The notes beneath the pieces are model-generated. The model did not search any database, was not told the DNA's origin, and saw only the letters and a program-made list of their open reading frames with translations. Shown here piece after piece: positions 1 through 5,899 of a DNA stretch of 5,974 nucleotides (position 1 is its first letter; each line of letters opens with the position of its first letter). This DNA is from an uncultured Ilumatobacter sp. (GTDB lineage: Bacteria > Actinomycetota > Acidimicrobiia > Acidimicrobiales > Ilumatobacteraceae). The stretch lies in assembly GCA_937891565.1 (NCBI GenBank), contig CALAHA010000075.1:1-5974 (forward strand), in the 5' to 3' direction. The translations under genes and the position numbers were made by a program.

Positions 1-373
1 CGACCCAGGCCGTCGACGTGAGCACGAGCCGACGAACGCGATCAGGGAATCGGCTGGCCAGGTCGACGGCGATGACACCGCCGGTGTGGTGACCCATCAC
101 GTCGACGCAATCGAGCCCGAGTGCGTCGAGCAGCGCGAGCGCGCCGTCGGCATAGACCTCGATGGAGGCGTCGTCGGGAGGTGGCGCCGAGCGCCCCATG
201 CCCAACGTGTCCATCGCGATCACGCGGGCATGGGGAGCGAGCAGCGGCAACAGTTCGCGGTACTCGTCCCACGAGCGCGGCGTTTGATGCAGGCACAGCA
301 ACGGCGGCCCGTCGCCTGACTCGGCATAGTGCACCTGCCCGAAGCGGGTGTCGGCGTAGCCGAAGCGGATCAC
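1..373 (-). CDS. Alpha/beta-hydrolase-fold protein with His at the nucleophile position (partial, N-terminal 124 codons)
   Basis: This is the start of an alpha/beta-hydrolase gene whose 3' end lies beyond the left edge. The frame is open from the GTG at 373 to base 1 and gives 124 residues. An N-terminal beta-hairpin (FGYADTRFGQVHYAESG) leads into HQTPRSWDEYR (29-39), where the oxyanion-hole motif HG-x-P normally sits. DTLGMGRS (55-62) is the usual strand-4 loop, and MGHHTGG (93-99) is the nucleophile elbow. In the canonical G-x-S-x-G elbow the middle residue is Ser; here it is His96. The oxyanion Gly is also replaced, by Gln30. These changes sit in an otherwise well-kept fold, so this is probably a non-canonical lineage rather than a decayed gene. 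The GTG lies 13 bases after the stop of the preceding hydrolase, so it belongs to the same operon. The start is moderately sure: no ATG occurs in frame and the Shine-Dalgarno is weak. The substrate is unknown; the C-terminal acid and His cannot be seen. Confidence 0.82.
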   Translation of the reverse strand, partial: MIRFGYADTRFGQVHYAESGDGPPLLCLHQTPRSWDEYRELLPLLAPHARVIAMDTLGMGRSAPPPDDASIEVYADGALALLDALGLDCVDVMGHHTGGVIAVDLASRFPDRVRRLVLTSTAWV

Positions 374-386
374 GATGATCCGACCG

Positions 387-1247
387 TCATGAGTGCTGCT
401 GGAGGAACTCGATGCTCATCGGGTTGTAGAGGTCAGCCTGCTCGTGCTGCGGCCAGTGGCCACACTGTCCGAGCAGTTCGAGGCGCGACCCCGCGATGTC
501 CTCGTGCATCGCGTTCGCCTCGGGAACCTCGCCGAACGGGTTCTCGTTGCCCCACACCACCAGTGTCGGCACGGTGATCGAGTGGAGTCGCTCGGGACGC
601 ATCAAGTTGCGTTGACGGATCTCCATGTTCTGCAGACACAGCAGGTTGGGGAGGTTCGCCACGAAGTCGTCCGCGTGATAGATCGCGTGGCGGATCTCGA
701 CCAACTCGTCGCTGACGTCCTTCTCGCCGTCGTACATCAACAGGTGGAGGCGGGCGCGCGTGAAGTCGATGTCGTCGTCCATCACGGCCTTGGTCGTGGA
801 GTTCTTGATGCGCTCCATGATCTCCGGGTTGGCTTTGGTGCCACCCGCGGCAACCATCTGGAGGCTCTTCACCCGCTCGGGCTGTTCACTCGCCAGCCAG
901 CCAGCGACCCACCCGCCGAGCGACTCCCCGACGAAGTGTGCTGATTCGATTCCCTGTGCATCGAGGTACGCCACGAGGTGTTCGACATAACGCGGGATCT
1001 CGTACTGGTAGTCCGGCTTGCCGGTGTAGCCGTGGCCGAGCATGTCGATCGCATGACACTGGAAGCCGGCGTTGACGTGCGGCACGAAATTTCGGCTGAA
1101 CGCCTCAAGATGGCCGGAGGTGCCGTGCAGGAAGATGACGGGCTGGCCGTCATCGGGGCCGGCGATCAATGCTCGGGTGGCGATACCTCCGGCGTCGACG
1201 GAGTCGAGTCGAAAGGCGATACCGGTCAGGTCGGTCCAGATGGTCAC
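387..1247 (-). CDS. MhpC-like alpha/beta-hydrolase, putative meta-cleavage-product hydrolase with an altered triad
   Basis: This 286-residue protein matches the usual length of C-C bond hydrolases such as MhpC and BphD, which split 2-hydroxy-6-oxo-dienoate ring-fission products in the cytoplasm. Visible motifs in order are HGTSGH (41-46, oxyanion hole, lacking the family's usual HGxGPG), DMLGHGYTGKP (68-78), the nucleophile elbow GESLGG (107-112, Ser109), WGNENPFGE (232-240) and CGHWPQHEQAD (262-272, His264). The last motif closely resembles the CGHWAQWEHAD of MhpC. At the expected acid position (fourth residue after the Trp, Asp in WGRND/WGRDD) it has Asn236, with Glu235 beside it. The start is GTG, preceded by AAGGAGA six bases upstream, and overlaps the stop of the ring-cleavage dioxygenase gene by four bases (GTGA). 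The coupling suggests it acts on, or straight after, that enzyme's product. It could instead be an esterase- or lactonase-like hydrolase. The family is sure, the reaction less so. Confidence 0.9.
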   Translation of the reverse strand: MTIWTDLTGIAFRLDSVDAGGIATRALIAGPDDGQPVIFLHGTSGHLEAFSRNFVPHVNAGFQCHAIDMLGHGYTGKPDYQYEIPRYVEHLVAYLDAQGIESAHFVGESLGGWVAGWLASEQPERVKSLQMVAAGGTKANPEIMERIKNSTTKAVMDDDIDFTRARLHLLMYDGEKDVSDELVEIRHAIYHADDFVANLPNLLCLQNMEIRQRNLMRPERLHSITVPTLVVWGNENPFGEVPEANAMHEDIAGSRLELLGQCGHWPQHEQADLYNPMSIEFLQQHS

Positions 1248-2218
1248 GTGTTGTCTCCTTGGGTGGTTGCGTCAGATTCGGGTTCGATGACTGCAACGGC
1301 CATGCCGGTCAGCCATTCGGGCATCGGTGAGTAGGCAATGCGATGGCCGGGCGCGTGGCGGCACGCAGCGGCCATTGCCAACCAGGCCCGGGCTTCGTTG
1401 CCCCCGTTGCCCGCTGCTGCGACAAGCGCATCGCCTCGATAGCGGGCGGCGAAGGTGGCGAGTTCGCCTGCTTCGAGGGCGTCGAGCATCTCGTTGTCGA
1501 AGTCGGTGTTGAGTTGCGGTCGGGCGCCCACGACGATCGGGCGACGGCGCTCCTCGAAGTCCTTCCAACGGCCACGGCCCTTTCGGAACGATTCGGCCAG
1601 GAATTCTTCGTCGTCACCCTCGGGTGTCCGCCAGTCGGGGAAGGGAATTTGGTGCGAGAGCCCACCGGTTCCGATCACGGCGACCCGGCGCTCCCCCGGA
1701 AGCTCACCCACCGAGTCGGCGATTGCATCACCGAGTGCGAGGCATCGGTCGAGTGAAGGCAGCGGCGGCCCGAACGAGTTGATCACGATCGGCACGACGG
1801 GCACGCCGTCTGGAACGAGGTATTGGATTGCATGTGTGATGCCGTGATCAACCTGGAGTTCGGTCGAGAACGCGGGGTCGAAGTCTCGGTCGAGCAGGCT
1901 TTGGCAGAGCGCGAGCGCAGCGGGGCTGTCGATGGTTTGCGGGCCGCTCGGTGTGCCGTGCTCGCCTGCACCGATGACCGCGTCGACGCCGATGGTGAAC
2001 GCCGGCATCAAGTCGAGCCAGAAACCGCGGAAGTGATTCGAGCCGAAGATGATCACCAGGTCGGGTGCGGCCATCGTGAGCCGCTGTTTGGCCTCCGCCA
2101 GACCGTCCCGGAACGAGTGGGCGCGGTCGAGATGGTCGACGGCGTCCCAGCGCGTGTTCATCAGAGTCGTGTGCGACGCCCCGACCCCGAAAATCACGCT
2201 GCTCGATGTTTCGGTCAT
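1244..2218 (-). CDS. LigB-family (type II) extradiol ring-cleavage dioxygenase, MhpB-like
   Basis: This 324-residue protein resembles E. coli MhpB (2,3-dihydroxyphenylpropionate 1,2-dioxygenase, 314 residues) along its whole length. The enzyme uses Fe(II) and O2 to open a catechol next to the hydroxyls. Expected iron ligands are present: His16 (GASH), His62 (GSNHFRGFW) and Glu275 (GNEARAW, matching the HEIKTW region of MhpB). The acid-base histidines equivalent to MhpB His115 and His179 are His125 (QVDHG) and His189 (GTGGLSHQ). MPAF-IGV (71-78) and MPEWLTG (299-305) are further shared stretches. The start was set at the ATG at 2218, because GGAG lies seven bases upstream and the ATG overlaps the preceding stop (ATGA); the in-frame start at 2233 would add five residues without an SD. 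The stop overlaps the next gene as GTGA. It is a single-subunit type, with no CarBa/LigA-like partner nearby. The active site looks fully functional; the substrate side chain is not determinable. Confidence 0.95.
   Translation of the reverse strand: MTETSSSVIFGVGASHTTLMNTRWDAVDHLDRAHSFRDGLAEAKQRLTMAAPDLVIIFGSNHFRGFWLDLMPAFTIGVDAVIGAGEHGTPSGPQTIDSPAALALCQSLLDRDFDPAFSTELQVDHGITHAIQYLVPDGVPVVPIVINSFGPPLPSLDRCLALGDAIADSVGELPGERRVAVIGTGGLSHQIPFPDWRTPEGDDEEFLAESFRKGRGRWKDFEERRRPIVVGARPQLNTDFDNEMLDALEAGELATFAARYRGDALVAAAGNGGNEARAWLAMAAACRHAPGHRIAYSPMPEWLTGMAVAVIEPESDATTQGDNT
1254..1260 (-). promoter_or_regulatory. Ribosome binding site of the MhpC-like hydrolase gene
   Basis: AAGGAGA lies six bases before the GTG at 1247. 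It is the strongest Shine-Dalgarno in the window and supports the GTG start that overlaps the dioxygenase stop. Confidence 0.8.
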
Positions 2219-3516
2219 GACGCGACTCCACACACATCGACGGCAATTCGGATCAGCAGGCGAGTGAGTCGTTCCATGTCGTCAACGTCGACCGCGTTCA
2301 TCCCGAGCTGGAAGTCGATCTCCTGGTCGGGCATTCGCGCAGGCGCGACCTTGGGCAGGCCGACGCGGGCGGTCGGCACGCCCATCGCACGCAAGATATT
2401 CGCATCGGTCGCCCCAGAGAGGCCCAGTATCGGTTGGTGGGGGCGTCCGTTGACATCTTCCCAACACCGAATCGAGGACATGATGATCGGCTCGTCGGGG
2501 TTGGTGGTCGTCCCGGGGATCGCCACGGTCTGTCGCCATGACACGTCGGCGTTGATCTCGGCGGCGAGCCGGTCGACCTCGGCTCCGAATGCAGCGGCTG
2601 CCTCGTCGGGCGATGTGCGCGGGCTGATCCTCAGGTCGACCCAGAAACGGCACACCGCGGTGGTGAATGCCGGCATGTGCGGCCAGCCACCATCGATCGC
2701 AGCGACGACGCCCTGCGGTGCAACGAGGCCGGTGCGATGCTGGTCTGCCCAGGTCGGAAACCAACGCTCAAGACCTGCAACCAGGTGGCCGGCGTCGGCG
2801 ATCGCGTTGCGATACGGCAGGAGGTGTCGGCTGCCGACGTAGGTGTGGCTGCCACGAACCTCGACTTCGAACCACGTGAGCCCGACTTCCTCCCAGGAGA
2901 CCGCCCAGCCGGTTTTCGCAATCACCGCGCAGTCAGGGCGCAGTGCCTCGACCAGTGCCGCGCAGCCGACACCATGCCCATCGGGAAGGTCGCAGCGACG
3001 GCCGTTGGTCGGCATACCACCGGCGCCGAACCCGATGAGGAGGTCACCGGCGAGTGGGGCACCGGTGGCAGCGAGGGCCGCCGCCGCGGCGACGATGCAT
3101 GCGCCGTGCCCTTTGGGGTTCTGTGCACCGAGGCCGATCACCACGTCGTCGCGGACTGCTGCCTCCGCGCGCATATCGGCACGCAGTTCGGAGCCGGCCC
3201 ACGGCAGATCATCGGCCTCGTGACCGACGGTGACGGTGTCGATTGGCGCGTACATGAGCAGCGAGGTCCCGTCGCCGACACTCGGCCAGCAACCGTGCGC
3301 GTTGGCCATGTCGCCGGCAGCAGCCTCAGGCGCGTCCAGCCGTTGGACCTGCCCGGACAGTCCGGCGGTCGCCAATTCGTCGGCGAGCGCCTGAGCAAGC
3401 GGCCCCTCTCCCCCGGTCGGCGATGCGATGTCGACCATCATCGAACACAGATCGACCAGGCGGGTGCGTGAGACCGCGGCGTCGGCCGCAGCGATCACGC
3501 CGGCGGCGTCAGGCAT
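2215..3516 (-). CDS. M20-peptidase-fold protein (ArgE/DapE/ACY1-like) lacking the metal-binding residues
   Basis: This 433-residue protein has the two-domain layout of M20 metallo-aminoacylases. The catalytic domain signature is LLMYAPIDTVTVG then GLGAQNPKGHG. A dimerisation-domain segment has GSHTYVGSRH and YRNAI (from about 222), keeping the domain's active-site His224. The C-terminus has SGATDAN and ARMPDQE. Compared by eye with the family, the metal ligands are all changed: HxD becomes PxD (Pro91, Asp93 kept), the Asp of DxKG becomes Asn133, the Glu-Glu region (161-171) has no acidic residue, the Glu of GEP is Lys201, and the final His is Arg394, with no His at all after residue 360. A zinc hydrolase is therefore unlikely; a cofactor-free enzyme, a binding protein or a structural partner is possible. 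The ATG start at 3516 overlaps the small upstream ORF by eight bases; a TTG at 3528 is the alternative and adds four residues. The stop overlaps the dioxygenase start (ATGA), so it is coupled to ring cleavage. Confidence 0.88.
   Translation of the reverse strand: MPDAAGVIAAADAAVSRTRLVDLCSMMVDIASPTGGEGPLAQALADELATAGLSGQVQRLDAPEAAAGDMANAHGCWPSVGDGTSLLMYAPIDTVTVGHEADDLPWAGSELRADMRAEAAVRDDVVIGLGAQNPKGHGACIVAAAAALAATGAPLAGDLLIGFGAGGMPTNGRRCDLPDGHGVGCAALVEALRPDCAVIAKTGWAVSWEEVGLTWFEVEVRGSHTYVGSRHLLPYRNAIADAGHLVAGLERWFPTWADQHRTGLVAPQGVVAAIDGGWPHMPAFTTAVCRFWVDLRISPRTSPDEAAAAFGAEVDRLAAEINADVSWRQTVAIPGTTTNPDEPIIMSSIRCWEDVNGRPHQPILGLSGATDANILRAMGVPTARVGLPKVAPARMPDQEIDFQLGMNAVDVDDMERLTRLLIRIAVDVCGVAS
2226..2229 (-). 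promoter_or_regulatory. Ribosome binding site of the extradiol dioxygenase gene
   Basis: GGAG lies seven bases before the ATG at 2218, which itself overlaps the upstream stop (ATGA). This chooses 2218 over the start at 2233. Confidence 0.75.
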
Positions 3517-3625
3517 CCGGTGTGCCAACCCAGGTGCCCGTGGTCTTCGTCAGCACGTGCACCAACTGCTTGCGCAGCAGGACCGCCACGGCACCGATTG
3601 CAAACATCGCGACGAGTTTGTTCAT
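3509..3625 (-). CDS. Small single-pass membrane peptide, 38 residues (hypothetical)
   Basis: This short ORF fills the only apparent gap in the operon. Its ATG overlaps the stop of the upstream hydrolase as ATGA, and GGAG stands eight bases upstream (complement of 3634-3637). Its stop (3509-3511) lies inside the start of the M20-like gene. The peptide has a short polar start (MNK), a hydrophobic stretch of about 14 residues (4-17, LVAMFAIGAVAVLL), a basic patch (RK at 18-19), an amphipathic stretch (QLVHVLTK) and a polar tail ending in PDA. Positive-inside reasoning would put the C-terminus in the cytoplasm, with the hydrophobic helix either short and spanning or lying at the membrane surface. 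I do not recognise a family. It may anchor or tune one of the neighbouring enzymes, or serve mainly to carry ribosomes through to the next gene. The coupling signals make it more credible than a chance ORF of this length. Confidence 0.62.
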   Translation of the reverse strand: MNKLVAMFAIGAVAVLLRKQLVHVLTKTTGTWVGTPDA

Positions 3626-4506
3626 CGTGGACGCTCCGATTCCTTCTGATCGAGGAAACCCGACACGACCGAGTGGTAGTGCTGGGGACGTTCTTCTTGG
3701 AGGTGATGCGACGCCTTGTCCATCACGTAGAGCTGGCCGTGTTCGATCATGCGGGCGAGCATCAACGGGTAGTCCGGGGTGAGGAAGTCGTCGTACATCC
3801 CCCACGCGAACAACACCGGGCACTGGATCCGCCCGAGTTCGGCGGTCATGTCCTGCCAGTCACCGCGGGGGCTGTCCGAGCGGGCGGCCAGTTCGACTTC
3901 GTCGGGGTCGATCGATTGTTCGAAGCGCATCGTGACCGTCGCGTCGGGAATCTCGTCGGCGTCGTACCACTCGAGGTCGGCCATCAGCTCGCGCATCTTC
4001 TCCCACGTCGGACCCTCCGGCCCTCCGAAGTATCGATCGCGCGCCTTGCGGCCGCGACGGGAGCCTTCGGGCAAGGGAGCGAGCGGGCCGTAGAACACCG
4101 GCATCGACCCGGTGACGACCAGCGAGCGCGTCCGCTCCGGGTGGTTGGCTGCGAGGTTGAGCGCAATGGTGCCACCCCAGCTGTTGCAGACGAAGTCGGC
4201 ACGCTCGATGCCGAGCGCGTCCATCAGGTCACAGATGGTCGAGGAGTGGAAGTCCCACATCGGGCCGCTGATCATGCACTTCTCGGACTTGCCGTATTGC
4301 AGGAGGTCGACGAGATAACACGTGCGGTCAGCAGCGAAAAGCGAAGCGACCGGACCGAAGTCGCTCCAGGCCGTGCAGCCCGGCCCACCACCGTGCAGGA
4401 AGAAGGTCGGTGGGCCGTTACTCACGCCCATCTCGATGACGTGATAGCCGAGCCCGCCGGCGTCGACCATGCGGCCCGCCGGTTCGGGTTGGATGTCGTG
4501 GGGCAT
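3622..4506 (-). CDS. Alpha/beta-hydrolase, meta-cleavage-product C-C hydrolase type (BphD/CarC-like)
   Basis: This 294-residue protein carries the full signature of hydrolases that cleave 2-hydroxy-6-oxo-hexa-2,4-dienoates to a dienoate and an acid. It has the oxyanion motif HGGGPGCTAW (38-47) typical of the BphD/MhpC/CarC family, DLLQYGKSE (67-75), the nucleophile elbow CNSWGG (107-112, Ser109), the acid in WGMYDD (235-240, Asp239 by alignment with WGRDD) and the His in ASHHLQEE (265-272, His267). Residues 135-220 form the lid domain. The ATG at 4506 shares one base with the stop of the Rieske gene (TAATG), and GGAG lies ten bases upstream. An in-frame extension to 4608 would run deep into the Rieske gene with Arg-rich sequence and is rejected. 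Direct coupling to the oxygenase suggests a shared pathway. All triad residues are present, unlike in the other two alpha/beta-hydrolases here, so this is the best candidate for true C-C hydrolysis. Confidence 0.92.
   Translation of the reverse strand: MPHDIQPEPAGRMVDAGGLGYHVIEMGVSNGPPTFFLHGGGPGCTAWSDFGPVASLFAADRTCYLVDLLQYGKSEKCMISGPMWDFHSSTICDLMDALGIERADFVCNSWGGTIALNLAANHPERTRSLVVTGSMPVFYGPLAPLPEGSRRGRKARDRYFGGPEGPTWEKMRELMADLEWYDADEIPDATVTMRFEQSIDPDEVELAARSDSPRGDWQDMTAELGRIQCPVLFAWGMYDDFLTPDYPLMLARMIEHGQLYVMDKASHHLQEERPQHYHSVVSGFLDQKESERPR
3634..3637 (-). promoter_or_regulatory. Ribosome binding site of the 38-residue membrane peptide
   Basis: GGAG lies eight bases before the ATG at 3625, inside the last codons of the upstream hydrolase. 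Together with the ATGA overlap it is the main evidence that this small ORF is translated. Confidence 0.6.
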
Positions 4507-5810
4507 TAGTCGTGATCTCCTGGAGCTTCGCTGGCGGGGGTCACCGAGTCGCCGGTGGCGACGTAGGCATCGTCGAAAGGATTGCCCTCCTCGATCATCC
4601 GGCGCCATTCGAGCAGCGAGATGTCAGGTCGGTAGAGCCGCTCGGGCGGCGCGTCGGTCGCTTCGACCATCCAGCCGTCCTGACCTGAGAAGTTGCCGTG
4701 GAAGAGCCAGCGGATGCCGCCGAGATACTTGGCGAAGAAACCCGCCTTGGCGAGCCCGGTCTTGAACTGCACCATCACGCCGACGTACTTCATGCGACCG
4801 TCTTCGATCGGCACGTAGAACTCGTAGTGGAAGAACTGCGGGTACGCGATGCGCAGGACACCCGGCATGCTCAGCGACGCGAAGCCGGGGAGGTCTTGGC
4901 TGACGATGTACGGATCGTTCTTCTTTGCTCCGCCGGTGTTACCGAGCATCTTGCCCTGCTGCTGCATCGGCTTCTTCTTCCACCACCGGTAGTTGGTCCA
5001 CCGACCGAGACCCGGGAACTCGGCGTCCCAGTGGCGCTCGTCTTCGATGCGGTAGATCCAGCGGCCGTGACGTTCGATGTGGACGACGTTCCAGGTCGGC
5101 ATCGTCTTGAAGATCCGCCAGTAGGAGGTGCGGTGGAGATACTTCGCGTGCCCTTCGTCGAAGCCGTTCTCGGCATACAGCCGCCAGTCGCCATTGCGAT
5201 CTTCGATTCGTCCACCGACCGCGTAGGTCGGCGGGTCGCACAGTTCCTCGGGGAGTTGCTCGCGAAGCGGGTGCGGTTCGCGGTCGCCGATGAAGACCCA
5301 TACCAGGCCAACCGCCTCGTCGACGGGGTACGTCTCGACTTTGACCTTGCCGCACATCGGCGAGTCGGGTCCGTCGGTGATGACCGCCACCAACTCACCA
5401 TCGGCGAGGTCGAAGGTCCAGGCGTGGTACGGGCAGGTGATCGTGCCGGGGAACTCTTCCTTGCCCATCGACAGGGGCACGCCGCGGTGCGGGCAACGAT
5501 CGTGGAGTCCGTAGGCCACGCCATCGGCACCACGCTGCAGGACCACGTCTTCTCCGCACACGCGAACCGCAGCAGGCTTGCGGCCGAGCTCGGCTGACCA
5601 GTACACCGGGTACCAGTAGTTGCGCAGGCCGTTGGCTGCGGCGTCGTACTCCGGCCACGACGACCAATCGGCGCGCCCTGTTGCCTTCTTGGCCGCGTCG
5701 CCCCGCTTGCGTCGGCCCATCACTGCGGCAACCCGATCGGCGGCACTTGCCCCGCCGACATCTACCGGCGTGTCCGTCGTCGTCTGCGAACTCGTCTCGT
5801 CGATCGTCAT
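4506..5810 (-). CDS. Rieske non-haem iron oxygenase, terminal oxygenase (alpha) subunit, CarAa-like
   Basis: This 434-residue protein inserts oxygen into an aromatic ring using electrons passed from a ferredoxin or reductase, neither of which is in the window. The Rieske [2Fe-2S] ligands are Cys106, His108, Cys126 and His129 (CPHRG ... CPYHAW). The mononuclear iron site shows ENGFDEGHAKYLH (214-226), with bridging Asp218 and ligands His221 and His226; the third ligand is probably Asp378 (SGQDGW). Order and wording (LRNYWYPV, HRGVPLS, ITCPYHAWTF, WRLYAENGFD, LPGVLRI) recall carbazole 1,9a-dioxygenase CarAa and related homo-oligomeric oxygenases, so a partner beta subunit may not be needed. Relative to CarAa it has roughly 35 extra N-terminal residues: Ser/Thr-rich, then a basic patch (GRRKRG, 32-37). 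The start at 5810 is supported by GGGGAG six bases upstream; starts further up, to 5963, lack this and enter the control region. It is the first gene of the visible operon. Dioxygenase versus monooxygenase activity cannot be told. Confidence 0.93.
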   Translation of the reverse strand: MTIDETSSQTTTDTPVDVGGASAADRVAAVMGRRKRGDAAKKATGRADWSSWPEYDAAANGLRNYWYPVYWSAELGRKPAAVRVCGEDVVLQRGADGVAYGLHDRCPHRGVPLSMGKEEFPGTITCPYHAWTFDLADGELVAVITDGPDSPMCGKVKVETYPVDEAVGLVWVFIGDREPHPLREQLPEELCDPPTYAVGGRIEDRNGDWRLYAENGFDEGHAKYLHRTSYWRIFKTMPTWNVVHIERHGRWIYRIEDERHWDAEFPGLGRWTNYRWWKKKPMQQQGKMLGNTGGAKKNDPYIVSQDLPGFASLSMPGVLRIAYPQFFHYEFYVPIEDGRMKYVGVMVQFKTGLAKAGFFAKYLGGIRWLFHGNFSGQDGWMVEATDAPPERLYRPDISLLEWRRMIEEGNPFDDAYVATGDSVTPASEAPGDHD

Positions 5811-5816
5811 CGTGAA

Positions 5817-5822
5817 CTCCCC
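5817..5822 (-). promoter_or_regulatory. Ribosome binding site of the Rieske oxygenase gene
   Basis: GGGGAG on the minus strand lies six bases before the ATG at 5810. This is close to ideal spacing and fixes the start there, rather than at the upstream in-frame starts or at the internal Met31, which has no comparable site. Confidence 0.8.
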
Positions 5823-5869
5823 ATCAGACCGCCATTGTTGACTCCGGTCGATGATGGTGCCAGTCCATC

Positions 5870-5886
5870 GGTCCGCACAGTGGACC
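5870..5886. repeat. 5-bp inverted repeat GGTCC/GGACC
   Basis: GGTCC (5870-5874) and GGACC (5882-5886) are separated by seven bases, giving a 17-base dyad of a size used by many TetR- and GntR-type regulators. No regulator gene is visible to confirm it. Confidence 0.35.
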
Positions 5887-5899
5887 AACGTGAGCGTTG
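5886..5899. repeat. Perfect 5-bp inverted repeat with a 4-base loop
   Basis: CAACG (5886-5890) and CGTTG (5895-5899) flank TGAG. It abuts the 7-bp repeat at 5900-5917. Short enough to occur by chance; noted because three such repeats lie end to end. Confidence 0.35.

Noticed and set aside
42..296. Minus-strand frame of 84 codons inside the left-edge gene
   Set aside because: It is a shadow frame. The frame from the GTG at 373 encodes a recognisable alpha/beta-hydrolase across the same bases.
1823..2842. Plus-strand open frame of 339 codons across the M20-like and dioxygenase genes
   Set aside because: It straddles two coupled minus-strand genes, has Arg/Ser-rich low-quality translation and no recognisable motif.
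3520..4509. Plus-strand open frame of 329 codons opposite the BphD-like hydrolase
   Set aside because: It mirrors a hydrolase with an intact catalytic triad; the translation has no family features and no convincing ribosome binding site.
4507..4608. Extending the BphD-like hydrolase upstream to 4608
   Set aside because: It would overlap the Rieske gene by about 100 bases with Arg-rich sequence. The ATG at 4506 gives a TAATG overlap, an SD and a normal length.
4698..5597. Long plus-strand open frame (299 codons) across the Rieske gene
   Set aside because: It is antisense to a gene with clear Rieske and iron-site motifs. Long opposite-strand frames are common in high-GC DNA, and its translation shows no domain.
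5838..5866. TTGACT at 5838-5843 as a plus-strand -35 box
   Set aside because: No acceptable -10 hexamer follows at 16-19 bases, and it lies over 100 bases before the putative plus-strand start.
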